Shown here: positions 41,278 to 53,105 of the stretch, piece by piece
Layout: each line of letters opens with the position of its first letter
Position numbering within the stretch: the stretch's first letter is position 1
NCBI RefSeq assembly: GCF_905171765.1
Contig: NC_053393.1
Span: forward strand, 194,273,921-194,337,920
Direction: 5' to 3'
Source: Bufo bufo
Taxonomy: Eukaryota; Chordata; Amphibia; Anura; Bufonidae
DNA length: 64,000 bases
The notes under the pieces: generated by a model
What the model saw: the letters and a program-made list of their open reading frames with translations, nothing else
Databases searched by the model: none
What the model was told of the DNA's origin: nothing
Program-made: the position numbers and the translations under genes

Positions 41278-42068
41278 AGTGGACCCCAACTTACAATAAT
41301 CAGAATATTCTATACAGAAGTCGCTGCACTGGCAGCACTGAATTTCAATATACAATTAATTTGCCTGGAAGCCTAGTACACGCTCAGCCTCATTATTATT
41401 ATTATTATTATTATGAGCATAGAATTCTTTCTCTGACCTCTGTCGGGGGAAAGAGCTCTTGCCTCAGAAGTGCGCTCTTCTGGGTTTTAGCCTTCTCAGA
41501 TGCCGTGGTTACATTTGGCAAGAGCATCTGGGGGGTTAAATGTCTACATTTGGTAGACATTAGCCGCAGGTGTGTGCTGTATGAAACAGCAGGTACCCGG
41601 CGGCTATGGCGCTCACTCCAGTACAGGTTCCATCTTTAACCCCTTCGCTACCAGTGCCGTACATGTATGGCGCTGGAGCAATGGGCAAACATGGCGCTCG
41701 CTCGCATGTGCAGCAGGCTTTATGGCCGGTGGGTCTCTTCGGTTTAAAAGAACAGAGACCGGCAATAATGCTGATTGTGGTAATCAAAGCCTTTTAGATG
41801 CCATGATCAAGTGAGATCACGGCATCTAAAAGGTGAAAACCCCAGAAGCTCGAGCCTCCAGGGTTTTTACCCGCATTCTCTGCGGCCAATGAGGATGCCG
41901 GTAATTGATTTTAATGCGCTAGGTCTCGCTGGGACACATAAGGAATGAGCAATTCTGAACATTAAATGGCTATAAAAAATCCATGATTGTTGAGAATTAA
42001 AAACAAAAAATCGATTTTGTAGGCTCAAATATGAACTTCAAAATCATAACAGAAAAGTTTAAAACAAC

Positions 42069-42071
<3 letters not shown>
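41278..42071 (+). other. ZNF407 intron: dispersed repeat with TTAACCCCTTC and (ATT)n
   Basis: (ATT)7 at 41393-41414. From ~41636 a repeat beginning TTTAACCCCTTCGCTACC and continuing GCCGTACATGTATGG is shared in outline with 50386 and 55803. A perfect small palindrome, CCTTTTAGATGCC..GGCATCTAAAAGG, lies at 41791-41832. Confidence 0.5.

Positions 42072-42111
<40 letters not shown>
42072..42111. repeat. (TA)n microsatellite, left flank of hAT-like element
   Basis: About 20 TA units; the same microsatellite resumes at 43370-43424 on the other side of the inserted element. Confidence 0.95.
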
Positions 42112-42113
<2 letters not shown>

Positions 42114-42217
42114 GCTGCACGATATATCGAAAAAATAATCGAATCGCGATAATCGCCAAATGCGATATGGCGATTTGGCCGACCCGAAAATGCAGCGATT
42201 ATATATGAATGGGCCCC

Positions 42218-42596
42218 GCGCACATAACTGGCTTTGTGTGTAAAGGAGATGTGTAAAGTTTTTTACTATTGTCTGAAACAAGCTCTCTCCTATTGATAAA
42301 ATGGTCAGCCTCTGTACTCACTTTCACTATGAATGTACTGCCGCGAGCAGCAGCGAGCTGGCCGGCCGACGCGTGACTGACGTAACTTAGTAACGCTCCT
42401 GCTTCCTGAATTAAGTGGGAGGAGCATTACTAAGTGACGTCAGTCACACGCCGGCCGGCCAGCTTGCTGCCGCTCGCTGCAGTACATTCATGGTGAAAGT
42501 GAGTACAGAGGCTGGCCATTTTATCAATAGGAGAGAGCTTGTTTCAGAGTTCAGACAGTAGTAAAAAACTTTACACACAAAGCCAGTTATGTGCGC
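42218..42596. repeat. Long inverted repeat inside the hAT-like element
   Basis: The arm GCGCACATAACTGGCTTTGT at 42218 pairs with its complement ending at 42596. Further complementary blocks include GAAACAAGCTCTCTCCTATT and GTGAGTACAGAGGCTG. The centre lies near 42407. Arms are ~90% complementary. Confidence 0.88.
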
Positions 42597-42711
42597 AGTT
42601 TAGGACACATGAGGGAACACATAGGGCCATGAGGGGGACCAGCATAAGATGCTATATGTGTGTCTTATGCTGGCCCCCCTCATGGCCCTTTGTGTCATAG
42701 CACCCATCCCC

Positions 42712-43214
42712 TATAACAGTGCCATCCACAGATCCCCCATAACACTGTCTTACACAGATCCCCCATAAGTGTCCTCCACAGATCCCCCTAAGTGTCCTCC
42801 ACAGATCCCCCCCATAAGTGTCCTCCACAGATCCCCCCCCCATAAGTGTCCTCCACAGATCCCCCCACCTCCGTCCCCCCCCCCATAAGTGTCATCCACA
42901 GATCCCCCACATAACAGCGTCCTCCACAGATCCCCCACCTAACACTGTCCTCCACAGATCCCCCATAACACTGTCCTCCACAGATCCCCCATAACAGTGT
43001 CCTCCACAGATCCCCCACATAACAGCGTCATCCACAGATCCCCCACATAACAGCGTCATCCACAGATCCCCCACATAACAGCGTCATCCACAGATCCCCC
43101 ACATAGCGTCATTCACAGATCCCCCACATAACAGCGTCATCCACAGATCCCCCACATAACAGCGTCATCCACAGATCCCCCATAACAGTGCATCATCCAC
43201 AGATCCCCCATAAC
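42712..43214. repeat. 26-bp minisatellite, 18 copies
   Basis: The unit ATAACAGTGTCCTCCACAGATCCCCC recurs with small length changes; CACAGATC occurs 18 times. Sub-variants (CGTCATCC, TGTCCTCC, AAGTGTCC) are clustered, suggesting local expansion. Spacer-free, so not a CRISPR. Confidence 0.92.
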
Positions 43215-43366
43215 TATGTCATACCCAGCCGCGTCAGCGGCTCATATGGGAAAATCCAAGCAAATAGACCGCTAGCACAATTCCCTTAAAATATTGCATC
43301 GCATATCGTTATCGCAATTTTTAGGGCCCTAATCGCAATCGCACAAAATTCCCATATCGTGCAGCC

Positions 43367-43369
<3 letters not shown>

Positions 43370-43425
<56 letters not shown>
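43370..43425. repeat. (TA)n microsatellite, right flank of hAT-like element
   Basis: About 27 TA units continuing the interrupted tract. Confidence 0.95.
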
Positions 43426-43430
<5 letters not shown>

Positions 43431-44195
43431 ATGTCAAAGTTTAAATCACCCCCCTTTTTGTAGAATAAAATATATACATAAATAACATAATATAAACATC
43501 ATGGGTATCACCGCGACCGAAAACACCCGTACTAGTAAAAGGTAAAAATATTTTTCCAATACGGTAAATGACGTAATGGAAAAAAGGGTCAAATTGGACA
43601 ATTTGCTATTTTTTCATCGCTTCTCTTACCCAAAAAAAGTAACAAAATGTGGTCAAAAAGTCATACAACTACAGATTGTCCTGCAAAATATGAGCCCCCA
43701 CACAGCTCATGAGATATAACTATAAAAAAGTTATGGGGGTCAGAATATGGTGATGCTTTTATTGTGTAAAACCAAAATAAATAAATAAAATAGACATATT
43801 TTGTATTGCTGTGTCCGTAACAACCTGCTCTATAAAAATATCACACACTCTACCCCCAAGGTAAATGCTGTAAAAAAAATTTAACTGTGCCAAAAAAGCC
43901 ATTTTTTGTCACCTTACATCACAAAAAGTGTAATACTTAGCGATCAAATAGTCATATGTACACCAAAATAGTACTAATCAAACCATCACCTCATCCCGCA
44001 AAAAATGAGCCCCTACATAATAGGCCAAAAAAAAAAATATATATGGCTCTCAGAATATGTAGACATTAAAACATGATTTTTTTTCTGCCAAAAATGCTTT
44101 TATTGTGTTAAAGTAAAATAAAAAAGTACATATACTGGGTATCGCCACGTCCGTAACAACTAGCTTCTATAAAAATATCACATGATCTATCCCCT
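43426..44195 (+). repeat. Dispersed AT-rich repeat (AAAATGAGCCC family)
   Basis: Words such as AATATGAGCCCCCACACAGC, CATAACTATAAAAAAGTTATGG and GGGTATC(G/A)CC recur. A second collinear copy of the family is at ~51180-51520. It seems to form one long non-coding family with the TTAACCCCTTC block at 41636. No coding frame. Confidence 0.6.
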
Positions 44196-44897
44196 CAGAA
44201 CACCGTCTTCCAACAGTCTTGAAGGAGTTCCCAGAGATGCTTAGCACTTGTTGGCCCTTTTGCCTTCACTCTGCGGTCCAGCTCACCTCAAACCATCTCG
44301 ATTGGGTTCAGGTCCGGTGACTGTGGAGGCCAGGTCATCTGGCGCAGCACCCCATCACTCTCCTTCATGGTCAAATAGCCCTTACTTTCAAAGTTTTCCC
44401 AATTTTTCGGCTGACTGACTGACCTTTATTTCTTAAAGTAATGATGGCCACTCGTTTTTTTTTTACTTAGCTGCTTTTTTCTTGCCATAATACAAATTCT
44501 AACAGTCTATTCAGTAGGACTATCAGCTGTGTATCCACCTGATTTCTCCTCAACACAACTGATGGTCCCAACCCCATTTATAAGGCAAGAAATCCCACTT
44601 ATTAAACCTGACAGGGCACACCTGTGAAGTGAAAACCATTTCAGGGGACTACCTCTTGAAGCTCATCAAGAGAATGCCAAGAGTGTGCAAAGCAGTAATC
44701 AAAGCAAAAGGTGGCTACTTTGAAGAACCTAGAATATGACATATTTTCAGTTGTTTCACACTTGTTTGTTATGTATATAATTCCACAAGTGTTAATTCAT
44801 AGTTTTGATGCCTTCAGTGTGAATCTACAATTTTCATAGTCATGAAAATAAAGAAAACTCTTTGAATGAGAAGGTGTGTCCAAACTTTTGGTCTGTA

Positions 44898-44903
<6 letters not shown>
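44196..44903 (-). mobile_element. Internally deleted Tc1-like transposon
   Basis: The minus strand reads TWPPQSPDLNPIEMV-like C-terminal sequence at ~44280-44345 and a start region (MARKK..) at ~44450-44487. Almost all of the transposase between them is deleted. A long right terminal region ends GGTGTGTCCAAACTTTTGGT near 44903, followed by (TA)n. The left terminus is missing. Confidence 0.75.

Positions 44904-44950
<47 letters not shown>
44899..44950. repeat. (TA)n/(CA)n microsatellite
   Basis: (TA)~25 followed by a short (CA)8 at 44959-44975. Confidence 0.95.
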
Positions 44951-44956
<6 letters not shown>

Positions 44957-45284
44957 TACACACACACACACACACCATGCACAACTACCTCTAGCAAAAG
45001 ATTTATGTACTGCAGGAATAACCCTAATATATATGGCAGCACATCAGGCCAAATATATAAAAATTTCAATATGGAGGTGCAGGCCAATGGATTCAGCAAC
45101 AAATCCAGGTGAAAAGAAAAACACTTTATTCACCCCTGTGGTCGAAACTAGGGATAAACGAACTTGTGTTTCAAATTATGTGTACATAGTTCAGGTTCGG
45201 GTTATGCAACAATTCCGTTATGGATTCTGCTACCACTGACCATAACTTAGGGTCCATTCACACATCCGCATAATGGGTCTGCAT

Positions 45285-45411
45285 CCGTTTCCAATCAGAT
45301 TCCACCTTTCATTTATCACAGCTTAATTGGAAAATGAAAGGACGAATCTGATTGTTTGCTATGGGCAACTAAGCCAGTTCTACTTTACATCAGTTTTGAT
45401 AAATCTCCCCC
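45285..45411. mobile_element. Palindromic MITE (CAACCAATCAGATTCC family), copy 2, left arm truncated
   Basis: Retains TCCAATCAGATTCCACCTTT, the hinge and the right arm GCTATGGGCAACTAAGCCAG to GATAAATCTCCCCC. The outer left arm is replaced by a TCCATTCACACATCCGC fragment of another repeat. Confidence 0.75.
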
Positions 45412-45574
45412 ACTGTGTACTTCTATGTGTACATAGCATTGTGTGTCGTCACACTGTACTAGTCTGTGTGGGAAAAGTGACCGCTCACTGTGTGGACTGC
45501 ACACAATACTGTGTTCAGAAGAGAGCGCATGTTGACCATGTGGGAGCGGTCAGTAATCAGATCTATATCCTGCT

Positions 45575-46050
45575 TAGGCTACTTTCACACTAGCATTTTT
45601 GCTGGATCTGGTAGGGTTCAGCAAAAATTCTTCTGGTACTGATAATTAGATTATAATACAACCATCTGCATTCATTATGAACGGATCCGGTTGTATTATC
45701 TTTAACATTGCCAAGACGGATACGTCATGAAATCTATTGAAAGTCAATGGGGGACGATTCCGTTCTCTATTGTGGCAGAGAAAACGGATCCGTCCCCATT
45801 GACTTTCATTGGGGGTCATGCTCCGCATCCCTGGACGGAAAGCAAACTACAATATGTTGCGGTTTACTCTCCGGTATGGGAATGCAACCAAACTGAACAG
45901 AATGCATTTTGGAGCATTCCGTTCTGTTCAGTTCAGTTTTGTTCCCTTTGACAATGAATGGAGACAAAACTGAAGCGTTTTTTTCCGGTATTAAGCCCCT
46001 GTGAAGGATCTTAATACTGGAAAACTAAAACTCTAGTGTGAAAGTAGCCT
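45575..46050. mobile_element. MITE with GGCTACTTTCACACTAGC termini
   Basis: The left end GGCTACTTTCACACTAGC is the inverse of the right end CTAGTGTGAAAGTAGCC. Internal foldback phrases include GACGGATACGTC and two GTCAATGGGG/CCCCATTGAC pairs (45746, 45795). Non-coding. Confidence 0.88.
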
Positions 46051-46440
46051 TATAACGCCATAGTTCTGACTGTAGATCGCTGCACTAATAATGGTCTTTC
46101 CACAGAATGGAAAGTGAGAAATAGATCTGCTGATTACAGGCTGTAGCATACTGTAAGACTCACCATGTTGTGGATTGAAATGAAATCTTACTACCAAGTT
46201 ACTTGCAAGTTCCAGCAGTCTGTATCTAAGTGGCTGCTAGCTGTGCTGTGTACAGGATATGGGGGCGGGGCAGCAGAGCTTGTGCTGGTGCATGTGAATC
46301 CACAGGAACGCCCACAGAGCCTGATGAGACATCCGAACTGTGAGTGAATCTCATAGAAGAGAATTTCTGAGTGCATGTGAAGCAAAGCTGATACCAGTAA
46401 ACAAACAAGTGCAATTTTATTATGTGCTGCATTACAGTAA

Positions 46441-48308
46441 GGCCTCATGCACACGACCGTTGAAAGTCAATTGGTCCGCGAAAAAATCGGAAAAATGGCC
46501 CCGTTTTGCAGCCGTATCCGTGATCCGTGTTTCCTGTCCGTCAAAAAAATATGACCTGTCCTATTATTTTTGACGGACAACGGTTCATGGACCCATTCAA
46601 AGTCAATGGGTCCGTGAAAAAACACGGATGCACACAAGATTGGCATCCGCGTCCGTGGTCCGTGGCCGTAGGCTACTTTCACACAGACTGATCCGCAGAT
46701 CCGTCTGCATAAAAGCTTTTCAGAGCTGGGGGACGCTTTTCAGAGCATGAGTGATGGGGACGCTTCTAGTTAGAATATACTTTGAACTGTGTACATGACT
46801 GCCCCCTGCTGCCTGGCAGCACCCGACTCCTCTTACAGGGGGCTGTGATCCGCACAATTAACCCCTCAGGTGCTGCACCTGAGGGGTTAATTGTGCGTAT
46901 CATAGCCCCCTTAAGAGATCATGTGCTGCCAGGCAGGAGGGGGCACACCCCCCTCCCTCCCCAGTTTTAAATTCATTGGGGGCCAGTGCGGCCCCCCCTC
47001 CCTCCCCTGTAGTACTGTAGAATCATTGGTGGCCAGTGCGGCCCTCCCTCCCCTGTAGTACTGTAGATTCATTGGTGGCCAGTGCGGCCCCCCCTCCCTC
47101 CCCTGTAGTACTGTAGATTCATTGATGGCCAGTGCGGCCCCCCCTCCCTCCCCCTCCTAATTAAAATCTCCCCCCCTATCATTGGTGGCAGCGGAGAGTT
47201 CCGATCGGAGAGTCCCAGTTAATCGCTGGGGGCTCCGATCGGTAACCATGGCAAACCAGGACGCTACTGCAGTCCTGGTTGCCCTGGTTACATAGGAATT
47301 TTTAGAAGCGTTATACTTACCTGCGAGGCTGCGGATGTCTGTGTCCGGCCGGGCGCTCCTCCTACTGGTAAGTGACAGGTCTGTGCTATAAGCAATGCGC
47401 CGCACAGACCTTTCACTTACCAGTAGGAGGAGCGCCCGGCCGTCACAGGACATCGCTAGCTCGCAGGTAAGTATAATGCTTCTAAAAATTGCTAAGTAAC
47501 CATGGCAAACCAGGACTGCAGTAGCGTCCTGGTTGCCATGGTTACCGATCGGAGCCCCAGAGATTTTAATTAGGAGGGGGGAGGGAGGGGGGGCCCACTG
47601 GCCACCAATGAATCTACAGGGGGGGGAGGGGGGGCCCACTGGCCACCAATGAATTTAAAACTGGGAGGGAGGGGGTGTGCCCCCTCCTGCCTGGCAGCAC
47701 ATGATCTCTTACAGGGGGCTATGATATGCACAATTAACCCCTCAAGACCTAAGGGGTTAATTGTGCGTATCATAGCCCCCCTGTAAGAGATCGGGTGCTG
47801 CCAGGCAGCAGGGGGCAGTCATGTACACAGTTCAAAGTATATTCTAACTTGAAGCGTCCCCATCACTATGGGAACGCCTCTGTGTTAGAATATACTGTCG
47901 GATATGAGTTTTCACGATCTAACTCAAATCCGATGGTATATTCTAAACATAGAGGCGTTCCCATGGTGATGGGGACGCTTCAAGTTAAAATATACCATCG
48001 GATTGGAGAAAACTCCAATCCGATGGTATAATAGGGACTCCTGACTTTACATTGAAAGTCAATGGGGGACGGATCCGTTGCAATTGCACCATATTGTGTT
48101 ACGTCAAACGGATCCGTCCCCATTGACTTGCATTGTAATTCAGGACGGATCCGTTTGGCTCCGCACGGCCAGGCGACACCAAAACGCCTTTTTTTCATGT
48201 CCGTGGATCCACCAAAAATCAAGAAGACCCACGGATGAAAAAACGGTCACGGACCTACGGAGCCTGTTTTTGCGACCTTAAAAAAAAAACGTCCGTGTGC
48301 ATGAGGCC
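46441..48308. mobile_element. Composite MITE with large nested palindrome
   Basis: Outer ends GGCCTCATGCACACGACCGT (46441) and GTCCGTGTGCATGAGGCC (to 48308) are inverted repeats 1.87 kb apart. Inside lies a large palindrome with arms ~46748-47160 and ~47560-47875, plus a second palindrome at ~47840-48020 (GGGAACGCC..GGCGTTCCC). The left arm contains four copies of a ~45-bp unit (ATTGGTGGCCAGTGCGGCCC), the right arm two. No coding capacity. A separate TTTCACAC-type terminus at 46674 suggests one element inserted into another. Confidence 0.8.
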
Positions 48309-49769
48309 TAAGTCTACTTTCATACTCATGTTTTGGCTTTCTGTTTGTGAGATCCGTTCAGGGCTCTAATGCATTCTGAATGGAAAAGGATCCGCTCAAA
48401 ATGCATCAGATTGCATCAGTTCAGTCTCCATTCCACTTTGGGAGACGGACACCAAAACGCTGCTTGCTTGTAGGTTGGGTTGTGCGTTATCACAACTCAA
48501 CAAGGTGAGAACATTAACCACACAAGCCTTGTGTATCTTTCTTTTGGTGACTCGTGACCTTACTACGCTATGTTGCGCCCCAGCGCTGTTTTTTGTCTCT
48601 TTTTTTTCAGTAACCATTTATTGACCTTGCTCAGTGGCTATACAAAATTTTATTATGTGCAATTAAAAAAGTATTCACATCCAGGTGCTGGTTTGAAAAA
48701 TGTAGAATATTGTTCATGGGACAACCCCTTTAAGAGCACTTGAAATCCTGATCAGACAGATACACATAGAAATAATATATTTGGCACGGTCACTAAAAAT
48801 GTATGCGGGTCTCTTGACTCTTCTCTGGTTGGCAGATGTCAGGGAAAAGGAAAGATGGGGACCTGTCAGATTTCAGCATGCCTGATTACTTGTTCTCACT
48901 GGACACCACTACTAGAAATGTTAAGCATCTTGTCCTTCTGTCCATTGAGAACACTCTCAGAGTGGGTATGGGAGAGTCAGGACAAATAGCTCTCTCTCTA
49001 ACGAGCATTTGGCCATTAACTATCTATGGTTTAATGAGAACCGGTTATTGAAGGTTTTTCAACGGTGATGGATTGGAGTTTTCTCAAGGCTGATGCAGAC
49101 CACCAGCGATATATCATTATCATAGAATTTTTAACTAAGACCGATTTTTCGTCATTTATTTAATGTGTTTTTATAGAGCTTGGTGGATTTTTTTTAAACT
49201 GTCTGTTGGTGATTATTAATAAATTTTAATGAATGTAGATGAGAAAATGACCACCATAACCCATGTTCCCGCTGAATAGGAACATCTGCATTAGTGTTTT
49301 CATTTCCATTCAAATTAACTCATACAAATAAAACAGTGAACACAGCGGGCTAGTTGACTAAAGCACTTCTATTCAGAGATTTCTGCATGCTGTGCTAATA
49401 GGCACAAACTTCCCAATTTTGGAGGCAGTTCACTACTTCCCCACAGTGAACTGTTTATGATCTTGACTATTGGAATTAAATGTGACCTAAATCATCAGTT
49501 TATTGAAACTTCTTTCTCTTAGGGATTCATTCAATCAGTACAAAGCAGCTAGTCACTAGGCAATATGATAAAAAAAAACTCCCATTGAGGCTGCCCTGGG
49601 ATTTGCAGGAAGGTGGTTTAGTATTCCGTAAGCGAAAAGCCTCCAAAGGTTACCAACCGGAGCGAGATAAAGCTCATATATACAGTATTTCTATGCCCAA
49701 AGTCTAATCCTTGACATGTGGCACTAGATGTCTGAGATGTGCTGAGATGTCAGATTAGGTGCCTTCAGG
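48309..49769 (+). other. ZNF407 intron: repeat scraps, then a repeat-poor island
   Basis: 48660-48735 repeats the GGTTTGAAAAATGTAGAATA block found near 5750. From ~49190 to 49690 I see no repeat and no coding frame; it is a candidate conserved non-coding stretch. Confidence 0.4.
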
Positions 49770-50385
49770 GGCGGATTGGCCACAGACCTTGCAGGGGCAT
49801 TTTCTCGGTGGGTCGATCACAGCCGGCAAGTGGAAGTTTTTGGGGATGTATTTTGTGCTCTGGCAGTATTTTGTGCCACAATATGGTATTGCTGGCCCTG
49901 CCTTCCATCAGTTTGGGCCTAACTACAAAACGGGGGCACTTTAGTAATTTTTCAAGGTTCCCAGTCCGTTCCCGGGGGCCTTGTTGGTGAAATGCCTCCA
50001 ATTGATTGCAAGATCACTCTTAGGTTCTTGAGTATTGCAGTGTGGTCGGCAGAAAATTGTAGGAGCACGTTTGATAGGGGCTGTGAGAGATTTTGAACGT
50101 TGTTTATTTTCACTGATAATAGACTTGTCATTTCAAAAAGAAACATATGTACAGTAGTAGTATGGACCATACATGAGGCATTTCACTTGCCAGTTGAGTT
50201 GTTCTGATGGTAGAGTGGTCCACACACTACCTATTCAGGCTTTTGGTCTAAAACCATGATATGTTGTAGGAAGTAGATATATTATTACGGGTACACAAAT
50301 CCTTAATTCTCCAATATGCTATGTGATGTTTTAGTGCAAGTCTGTTAAAAGGTTCATTAAAAGTAAAATGTAGTAAGACTTTAAC
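49770..50385 (+). other. ZNF407 intron, fragment of a GGGGCGGATTGGCC repeat
   Basis: CAGGGGCGGATTGGCCACAG at ~49769 is a short dispersed-repeat word. The rest is unclassified and non-coding. Confidence 0.4.
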
Positions 50386-51985
50386 CCCTTCCCAACCATG
50401 TACATATACAGCGGGTGTCAGGTCTTTAAAGATGGCTCTCACTCTGGAGTAGAGTGAGTGCCATAGCTACCAGGTGCCTGCTGTTTCACACAGCAGACAC
50501 CCACGGCTAGGGTGCGTTCAGGAAAACCCACACTATTTTGCAAGCAAGCTTACTCAGTTTTGTTTGCGATTGCGTTCAGTTGTTCAGTTTTTATCGCTCG
50601 GGTGAATTTCGCATTGATGCGGTTTTCATGCGCGTGATAGAAAACTGAATGTTTACAAACAACATCTCTTAGCAACCATCAGTGAAAAACGCATCGCATC
50701 CACACTTGCTTGCAGATGCGATTCGTTTTTCACGCAGCCCCATTCACTTTTATGGGGCCAGTGCTGCGTTAAAAACACAGAATATAGAACATGCTGCGAA
50801 TTTCACGCAACGCACAAGTGATGCGTGAAAAACAATGCACATGTACACAGACCCATTGAAATGAATGGGTCCAGATTCAGTGCTGGCGCAATGCATTTGC
50901 TTCACGCTTTGCACCCGCACGGAAAACTCGCTCATCTGAAAGGGGCCCAAGTAATGAGCCAGAGCCTGTGCTAGGCTTCTAGGTTCATTACTTGTATATT
51001 ACAATTCAGGCCAGCAGGTGGCAGCACTGAATTGTAATATAGTGATTTATGTATACGGTAATGGAGAAAATTCCATTATTCTATACAAATTGCAACTAAT
51101 GATTTGCATGTTGGGATCCACTTGGGGACCTAAAAAAAAGTTAAAAAAAGGTAAAAAGATATATATTAAGAATAAAAATTCAAATCACCCCCTTTCCCCA
51201 AATTCAAAATAAGAATACATAAACAATAAAAAATAAGCATAATGGGCATAGCAGCGTGAGAAAACTCCAGTACTATTAAAATATAAAAAAATCCATACCA
51301 TACGGTAAATGGTATAACGTAAAAAAAAATTTAAATGGCCAATTCACAGTTTTTTCATCACTTTACCTTCCAAGAAAACTGAATAAAAAATGATGAAAAA
51401 GTCATGCACACCCCAAAATGGTATTACCAAAAACTACAGATCGTCCTTCAAAAAATGAGCCCTCGCACATCTTCATAGACATAACTATAAAAAAGTTATG
51501 GGGGGGGGGGGGGGGGCGGGCAAGAATTTTTTTTTTCAAAGTTTTAATTTTCAAAAGTACTGACTTGGAGAATGAAGCACAAGTCAGTTTTACTGCATAA
51601 TGAACTCTGTGAAAACAAAACCCATAAAACTGTGGCATAATTGCGTTTTATTGCGTTGTAGTGGGACATGGCAGGCCTGGGGGACATCAGAAGGCCTCAG
51701 CACCATGCGAGTTTGTTTGCGGGATGCCGATCAAAGGGCAGAGACTGCTTCCCCTCTCTAACCACTCGGATGTCAGCGGCGCTATTGACTATAGCATCTG
51801 AGGGGGTTAAACTGCCGAATTAGAATTAACTTTGATCCCTGCATTGAGAGCAAGGTGCCAGCTGTATAATTCAACTGAAAATGATGGCTCAGACTTACCT
51901 CATGAGACTGCGCCATCACCGTGATGTATCTTTTTGGCATTGAGTGTTAACTCACTGCGCTCTGTGACATAATAGTACGTCACAA
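50386..51985 (+). repeat. Dispersed repeat, second copy of the AAAATGAGCCC family, with nested MITE-like block
   Basis: Starts TTAACCCCTTCCCAACCATG and, from ~51120, is collinear with 43440-43760 (AATCACCCCC, CATAATGGGCAT, AAAAATGAGCCC, CATAACTATAAAAAAGTTATGG). A block rich in TTTTTCACGCA/GCGTGAAAAA words at 50520-50950 looks like a nested foldback MITE. A G18-20 run stands at 51499-51518. Confidence 0.55.
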
Positions 51986-52944
51986 AGCAGGAAGGGGTAC
52001 TGTCTGGGACATCCATCTAATGTATACAGTACATCATGTGTATTTGATAAACATTGGACAAAAATGTGCTGCGAACATAGCCTAACATGCATAATGTGTA
52101 TCAATAAGTGATAGCACTATATCTGACCATCATGTGTCTTATATGTCTTATATCTGGCATGTTCTAGAAGTTTTTCCCTCTGCAATGTTCATCTGTAATT
52201 CTCAGTTGTCTCTGAACGAAGATTTTATCTTGTCTGCCCATAAACTGTTCATGGAGCGGTTTTTGCTCCCTCACTCATGATCAATTAGAAGTACTGAGCA
52301 GTATAGATGTGAATAGAGCACTTAGGGTGAGATACAGTATATAACTTACTATGAGCTCCCCGCAGTGTCTGTGTTGTGTCCATTTATTCTCACTCACTGC
52401 AGCTCACTCTCCCCCTTTTCCGTAGACTTCTGTGGGTAACAAAGTGTTGTGTATTCACTCATGCTATTGATTTATGCAAAGATGCTGGGAATGACAGTGA
52501 CCTTTTAAGTATACTGTAATTACAGATGTAGCCAAGCTAAAATTGACTGTGATAAAACATGTCACAGTGTTCTCTCGTGCCATCTTGTGACAAAAGCCAT
52601 TGAAACACATTAAAGGAGGTATTTAACCTTTTTTGCGCCATTTTTTACTTAACGCGTTAACCATCAAGTTTAGCTCGGCTGCATCTGTACATTGTTTGAG
52701 TTATGTGAATAAATTGTATTATGTGTTGTGATCTGTCCAATTTATTTCACATTTAACTCCATGCGTTAAAGATTGAGCATGTGTAAATCCCACAGAAGTC
52801 CTCGGATAAAGGTGGGCATGGTGCCTAGTGTAAAAAGGAGCAAACCCAAAAAATGACAGTACTCCTAACTCATTTAATAGAAGTCGTATTGTCAAATTTG
52901 AAAAAAAATCTGTGTTTGCCATTGTGCCAGCGGATACACACAAA
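51986..52944 (+). other. ZNF407 intron, mostly repeat-poor
   Basis: No transposon end or coding frame recognised. A stretch at ~52590-52770 is repeat-free and AT-rich. Confidence 0.4.
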
Positions 52945-53105
52945 GGGGGAGATTTTTAAAAACTGGTGTAAAGTAGAACTGCCCTAGTTGTCCATAGCAA
53001 CCAATCAGATTCCACCTTTCACTTTTCACAGCTCCTTTGGAAAATTAAAGGTGGAATCTGATTGGTTGCTATGGGCAACTAAGCCAGTTTCGACAAATCT
53101 CCCCC
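52945..53105. mobile_element. Palindromic MITE (CAACCAATCAGATTCC family), copy 3, complete
   Basis: The outer ends GGGGGAGATTT and AAATCTCCCCC pair, and the arms carry CATAGCAACCAATCAGATTC and GAATCTGATTGGTTGCTATG. The centre is CACAGCTCCTTTGGAAAAT. About 161 bp, nearly perfect foldback and the best-preserved of the three copies. Confidence 0.9.

Larger units (their letters stand above)
42112..43367. mobile_element. hAT-like non-autonomous foldback element
   Basis: Termini GGGCTGCACGATAT (42112) and ATATCGTGCAGCCC (to 43367) are perfect 14-bp inverted repeats; sub-terminal AATCGCGATAATCGC words also mirror. Inside are a ~185-bp-arm inverted repeat (42218-42596) and a 26-bp minisatellite (42712-43214). 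No transposase. It sits within a (TA)n tract, so any 8-bp duplication would be TATATATA and cannot be distinguished. Confidence 0.85.

Noticed and set aside
42712..43214. CRISPR-like regular repeats
   Set aside because: The 26-bp units are contiguous with no unique spacers, lie inside a hAT-like transposon in a vertebrate intron, and no cas genes are present.
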